DNA of 9,295 bases from JACVRW01 sp036009005 (GTDB taxonomy: Bacteria > Actinomycetota > Thermoleophilia > Solirubrobacterales > Thermoleophilaceae): the NCBI GenBank assembly GCA_036009005.1, contig DASYMP010000144.1, positions 1 to 9,295 on the forward strand, written 5' to 3'. Position 1 is the stretch's first letter, and each line of letters opens with the position of its first letter. Positions 6,448 to 9,295 of this stretch are shown one piece after another. The position numbers were made by a program, and so were the translations under genes. The notes under the pieces are model-generated. The model was not told the DNA's origin, did no database searches, and worked only from the letters and a program-made list of their open reading frames with translations.

Positions 6448-7436
6448 CCCAGGACCGCGCGCTCGACGCTCTCGATGTCCGGCTCGCAGGGCACGACGCT
6501 CGACGCGCGGTTCATCGCCGTCTGCGGATCCTTGAGCCCGTGGCCGGTGAGCACGCACACGACGCGCCCCTCGGCGCCGTTCTTCAGGAGGCCCGCCACC
6601 GACGCCGCCGAGGCCGGCTCGCAGAACACGCCCTCGCGCGCGCCGAGCAGCGAGTAGGCGTCGAGGATCTCCTCGTCGGAGACGGCCCGCACCTCGCCGC
6701 GCGACGCGGTGAACGCGTTCATCGCGTCCTCCCAGCGCGCCGGGTTGCCGATCCGGATCGCCGACGCCACGGTCTCCGGGTTCTCCACGGGCGCGCCCTG
6801 CACGAGCGGCGCGGCGCCCTCGGCCTGGTAGCCGTGCATCCGAGGCGCGGTGCCGTACTCCTGGAAGCCCTTCCACCACGACGTGACGTTGCCCGCGTTG
6901 CCGACCGGGACGCACAGCACGTCCGGCGCCTCGCCGAGTTCGTCGCAGACCTCGAACGCGCCCGTCTTCTGCCCCTCGATCCGGAAGTCGTTCACGGAGT
7001 TGACGAGCGCGATCGGGTGCCGGTCCGCCAGCTGCCGCACGAGCGCCAGCGCCTCGTCGAAGTTCCCGCGCAGCGCGATCACGCGCGCGCCGTGCATCAG
7101 CGCCTGCGCCAGCTTGCCGGTCGCGATCTTCCCCTGAGGCACGATCACCGCGCCGCGCAGCCCGGCGCGTGCCGCATACGCCGCGGCGCTCGCCGCGGTG
7201 TTGCCGGTGGACGCGCAGATCACCGCCTCCGCGCCCTCGCTCACGGCCGCGCTCACGGCGACCGTCATGCCGCGGTCCTTGAACGAGCCCGTGGGGTTCG
7301 CGCCCTCGAGCTTCAGCCACACGTCCGCGCCCGTGAGCTCCGACAGGTGCGGCGCGGGGATGAGAGGGGTGTCGCCCTCGCCCATCGTCACCAGCGGCTC
7401 GACGGGGAGGCGCTCCCGGTAGCGCCAGAGGCTCAG
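6444..7436 (-). CDS. thrC: Threonine synthase, CTG start proposed
   Basis: PLP-dependent conversion of O-phosphohomoserine and water to L-threonine and phosphate (EC 4.2.3.1), the last step of the pathway. Numbered from the proposed start (330 residues), PLP-binding Lys53 lies in NPTGSFKDRG, the substrate loop is STGNT (76-80) and the phosphate-cradle glycines are GNAGN (179-183). The residues before the first in-frame GTG (7391) read SLWRYRERLPVEPL. They match the conserved WRYR-type N-terminus of actinobacterial ThrC, so a start at 7391, or at the ATG at 7385, would cut off real protein. Upstream of 7391 I found no ATG, GTG or TTG in this frame before it enters hom, but a CTG at 7436-7434 overlaps the hom stop as CTGA and has GAGGAG 5 nt upstream. 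Gene identity is near certain; the CTG start is an inference. Confidence 0.95.
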   Translation of the reverse strand: MSLWRYRERLPVEPLVTMGEGDTPLIPAPHLSELTGADVWLKLEGANPTGSFKDRGMTVAVSAAVSEGAEAVICASTGNTAASAAAYAARAGLRGAVIVPQGKIATGKLAQALMHGARVIALRGNFDEALALVRQLADRHPIALVNSVNDFRIEGQKTGAFEVCDELGEAPDVLCVPVGNAGNVTSWWKGFQEYGTAPRMHGYQAEGAAPLVQGAPVENPETVASAIRIGNPARWEDAMNAFTASRGEVRAVSDEEILDAYSLLGAREGVFCEPASAASVAGLLKNGAEGRVVCVLTGHGLKDPQTAMNRASSVVPCEPDIESVERAVLG

Positions 7437-8701
7437 AACGTCTCCTCGATGACCCGGATCACGCGCGGCGGCTCGCGCACGAAGTCGAGCTGGGACAGCA
7501 TCTCGACCGCCGCGCGGAACTTCGACTCGAGCACCGGGTGCATGACCATCACGAGCCGAGCCTCGTCGCCGAGGCCCTTCTGCACCACCGACTTCACTGA
7601 GACGCTCTGAAGGCCGAGGATCTCCGCAACCTGCGCAAGGACGCCGGGGCGGTCGGCCACCTCGAGGTGCAGGTAGAACGAGAACTCGGTGTCGGTGACC
7701 AGCGGTATGTCCTCGGCGGGCGGCACCAGCGAGGGCGGCGGGATCATGGCCGAGATCACGTCGCCGAGCACGGCGCTCGCGGTCTGTATCCCGCCCGCGC
7801 CCGGCCCCGAGAGCGTGATCTCCGTGATCGCCGGCGACTCGATCGTGACCGCGTTGAACGCGCCGTTCACCGAGGCGAGCGGATGGTCCGCGTACAGGAA
7901 GGCCGGGTACACGTGCACGGCGATGCCCGAGCCGATCCGCTCGGCAGAGCCCACCAGCTTGAGCGACAGGCCGAGGTCCTTCGCGTACTCGATGTCGTCG
8001 GCGGTGAGCCGCTCGATGCCCTCGTAGCTCACCTGGTCGAGGCGCACGGCCGCGTTGAACGCGAGCCGCGCGAGGATCGCCATCTTGGCCGCGGCGTCCT
8101 TGCCGGTCACGTCCTCGGTCGGGTCCGCCTCGGCGTAGCCGAGCCGCTGGGCGTCGGCCAGCGCCTCCTCGTAGGTGGCGCCGGTGCGGGCCATCTCGCT
8201 GAGGATGTAGTTGGTGGTGCCGTTGACGATCCCGTGGACCCGCTCGATGTGCGCGGCCGCGAGCGTCTCCGACATCACGCGGATCGCCGGCACGACTCCC
8301 GCCACGGCACCCTCGAAGCGAAGCTGGACGCCGCCGCGCCGGGCGGCATCGAAGACCTCCTCGCCGTGCTGGGAGAGCAGCTGCTTGTTCGCGGTCACCA
8401 CGTGGCGCCCGGCGTCGAGCGCGCGCAGCACGTAGTCGCGCGTCGGCTCGATGCCGCCCATCAGCTCGACGACGAGGTCGCTCCGCTCGAGGATGTCGTC
8501 GAAGTCGCCGCGGCTGCGGGTGAGCACGCCCGCGATCTCCGGCCGCCGCCCCACCTCGGCCTCGATGGCGTCGGCGCGCGCGTCGATCAGCTCGGCGAAG
8601 GCGCGGCCGACCGTGCCGTGGCCGAGCAGGCCCACCCGAAATGGGCCGTTCGCCAAGCCGCGGGCGCTGCCCGCGGCGTCGGCTTGCGGTTCAGAGGTCA
8701 C
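7433..8701 (-). CDS. hom: Homoserine dehydrogenase with ACT domain
   Basis: NAD(P)H-dependent reduction of L-aspartate 4-semialdehyde to L-homoserine (EC 1.1.1.3), the branch point toward threonine, methionine and isoleucine. It is a 422-residue protein: Rossmann motif GLLGHGTVG (24-32), TANK (103-106), the family signature around VNGTTNYIL (159-167), and GYAEADPTEDVTGKDAAAK (188-206), which contains the expected catalytic Asp202 and Lys206. Residues about 342-415 (LHLEVADRPGVLAQVAEIL...) form an ACT domain, the usual site of threonine feedback inhibition. It is a monofunctional enzyme with no aspartate kinase domain. The start taken is the GTG at 8701, which overlaps the end of lysA by 11 nt. 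It leaves about 20 weakly conserved residues ahead of the Rossmann strand and has no clear ribosome site. A TTG at 8656 would give a shorter form. Confidence 0.97.
   Translation of the reverse strand: MTSEPQADAAGSARGLANGPFRVGLLGHGTVGRAFAELIDARADAIEAEVGRRPEIAGVLTRSRGDFDDILERSDLVVELMGGIEPTRDYVLRALDAGRHVVTANKQLLSQHGEEVFDAARRGGVQLRFEGAVAGVVPAIRVMSETLAAAHIERVHGIVNGTTNYILSEMARTGATYEEALADAQRLGYAEADPTEDVTGKDAAAKMAILARLAFNAAVRLDQVSYEGIERLTADDIEYAKDLGLSLKLVGSAERIGSGIAVHVYPAFLYADHPLASVNGAFNAVTIESPAITEITLSGPGAGGIQTASAVLGDVISAMIPPPSLVPPAEDIPLVTDTEFSFYLHLEVADRPGVLAQVAEILGLQSVSVKSVVQKGLGDEARLVMVMHPVLESKFRAAVEMLSQLDFVREPPRVIRVIEETF
7442..7447 (-). promoter_or_regulatory. Ribosome binding site of thrC, supports the CTG start
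   Basis: GAGGAG on the minus strand, inside the last codons of hom (Glu-Glu), is followed by 5 nt (ACGTT) and then CTG. It is the best Shine-Dalgarno sequence I saw at any gene start in the window. There is no comparable sequence before the GTG at 7391. It decides the thrC start. Confidence 0.7.
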
Positions 8702-9295
8702 GCAGGGTCAGATCGTCGAAGGTCTCGCGGCGGACTACGACGCGGGCGTCGCCGTCCCTGCAGAACACGACAGGCGGGCGCGGCACGGCGTTGTAGTTGT
8801 TCGCCATCGCGTGCGAGTACGCGCCGGTCGCGGGGATCACGAGCACGTCGCCCACGCGCGGCTCGTTCAGGAGCACGTCGCGCACGAGCACGTCGCCCGA
8901 CTCGCAGTGCATTCCCGCGATCGTCGAGAGCTCGCCCGCGCCCTCCTCGGCGAAGCGATCCGCGATCTCCGCCTCGTAGCGCGCCCCGTAGAGCATCGGG
9001 CGCAGGTTGTCCGACATCCCGCCGTCCACGGCCACGTAGGTCCGCACGTCGGGGATGCGCTTGATCGTGCCCACCGTGTAGAGCGTCACGCCCGCGCTCC
9101 CCACGAGCGCCCGCCCGGGCTCGCACAGGAGCGTCACGCCGTCCGGCGCGTGCGTGACGAGCGCGTCGACGTAGTCCTCGATCGACGGCGGCGTGTCCTC
9201 CGCCGTGTACGCGATGCCGAGCCCGCCGCCGAGGTTGAGCAGCGGCCAGTCGCCCATCGACGCCAGCAGCTCGCCGAGCCGCGCGAACACCTCCA
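8691..9295 (-). CDS. lysA: Diaminopimelate decarboxylase, C-terminal part (5' end outside window)
   Basis: PLP enzyme that decarboxylates meso-2,6-diaminopimelate to L-lysine (EC 4.1.1.20), the last lysine step. About 200 C-terminal residues are present. The window edge removes the start and the PLP-lysine region. Visible are the glycine-rich phosphate-binding turn LNLGGGLGIAY, the EPGR motif that helps hold the cofactor and substrate, DGGMSDNLRPMLY, the catalytic-cysteine block CESGD (codons 8892-8906), and GAYSHAMANNYN near the C-terminus with the Tyr that contacts PLP. These separate it from ornithine/arginine decarboxylases of the same fold. Its end overlaps hom by 11 nt in the lysA-hom order typical of Actinobacteria, so it is the most upstream gene of the cluster visible here; the promoter is beyond the window. 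Confidence 0.96.
   Translation of the reverse strand, partial: EVFARLGELLASMGDWPLLNLGGGLGIAYTAEDTPPSIEDYVDALVTHAPDGVTLLCEPGRALVGSAGVTLYTVGTIKRIPDVRTYVAVDGGMSDNLRPMLYGARYEAEIADRFAEEGAGELSTIAGMHCESGDVLVRDVLLNEPRVGDVLVIPATGAYSHAMANNYNAVPRPPVVFCRDGDARVVVRRETFDDLTLRDL

Noticed and set aside
5590..7320. Upstream extension of the thrB frame giving a 576-residue fusion
   Set aside because: The added part is an off-frame reading of thrC. The ATG at 6447 gives a normal-length ThrB and the ATGA overlap.
7667..9064. Long + strand frame antisense to hom and lysA (and a similar one at 6540-7610 antisense to thrC)
   Set aside because: It is antisense to well-conserved enzymes and has His/Arg/Asp-rich composition typical of shadow frames in this GC range.

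Overview
The window looks like ordinary chromosome from a very GC-rich actinobacterium, most probably of the class Thermoleophilia (Solirubrobacter/Conexibacter type). This is an inference. It rests on the strong G/C third-position bias, the actinobacterial gene order lysA-hom-thrC-thrB, a secreted protein ending in long Gly-Asp nonapeptide repeats, and a C-terminal beta-domain that I associate with secreted Thermoleophilia proteins. I see no tRNA, rRNA, CRISPR array, insertion sequence or phage gene.

Layout. On the + strand, an amidase-signature enzyme (17-1441) is followed after 41 nt by a secreted calcineurin-type metallophosphoesterase (1483-3906), whose last 172 residues are 19 uninterrupted RTX-like nonapeptides. 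A small NUDIX hydrolase (3921-4301, minus) converges on it and is divergent from a second secreted protein (4356-5579, plus). That protein has an N-terminal domain I recognise from the leader regions of bacterial extracellular nucleases, then a Gly/Pro linker, then a Thermoleophilia-type C-terminal domain. From 5590 to the right edge everything is on the minus strand: the threonine/lysine branch of the aspartate family, read as lysA (cut by the window edge), hom, thrC, thrB.

How the genes work together. LysA makes lysine from meso-diaminopimelate. Hom reduces aspartate semialdehyde to homoserine, ThrB phosphorylates it, and ThrC converts O-phosphohomoserine to threonine. The four genes overlap end to start (11, 4 and 4 nt), so they almost certainly form one transcript with coupled translation. 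The ACT domain on Hom is the likely point of threonine feedback.

Most useful observations: thrC has no ATG, GTG or TTG at the place where its conserved N-terminus begins. It does have a CTG there, overlapping the hom stop as CTGA and preceded at 5 nt by GAGGAG, so I call a non-canonical CTG start. The metallophosphoesterase has Gln in place of the first metal-site His, and its RTX tail is almost charge-neutral because it is rich in arginine. The amidase has Asn where the family usually has Asp beside the nucleophile. I do not see a new multi-gene system here.
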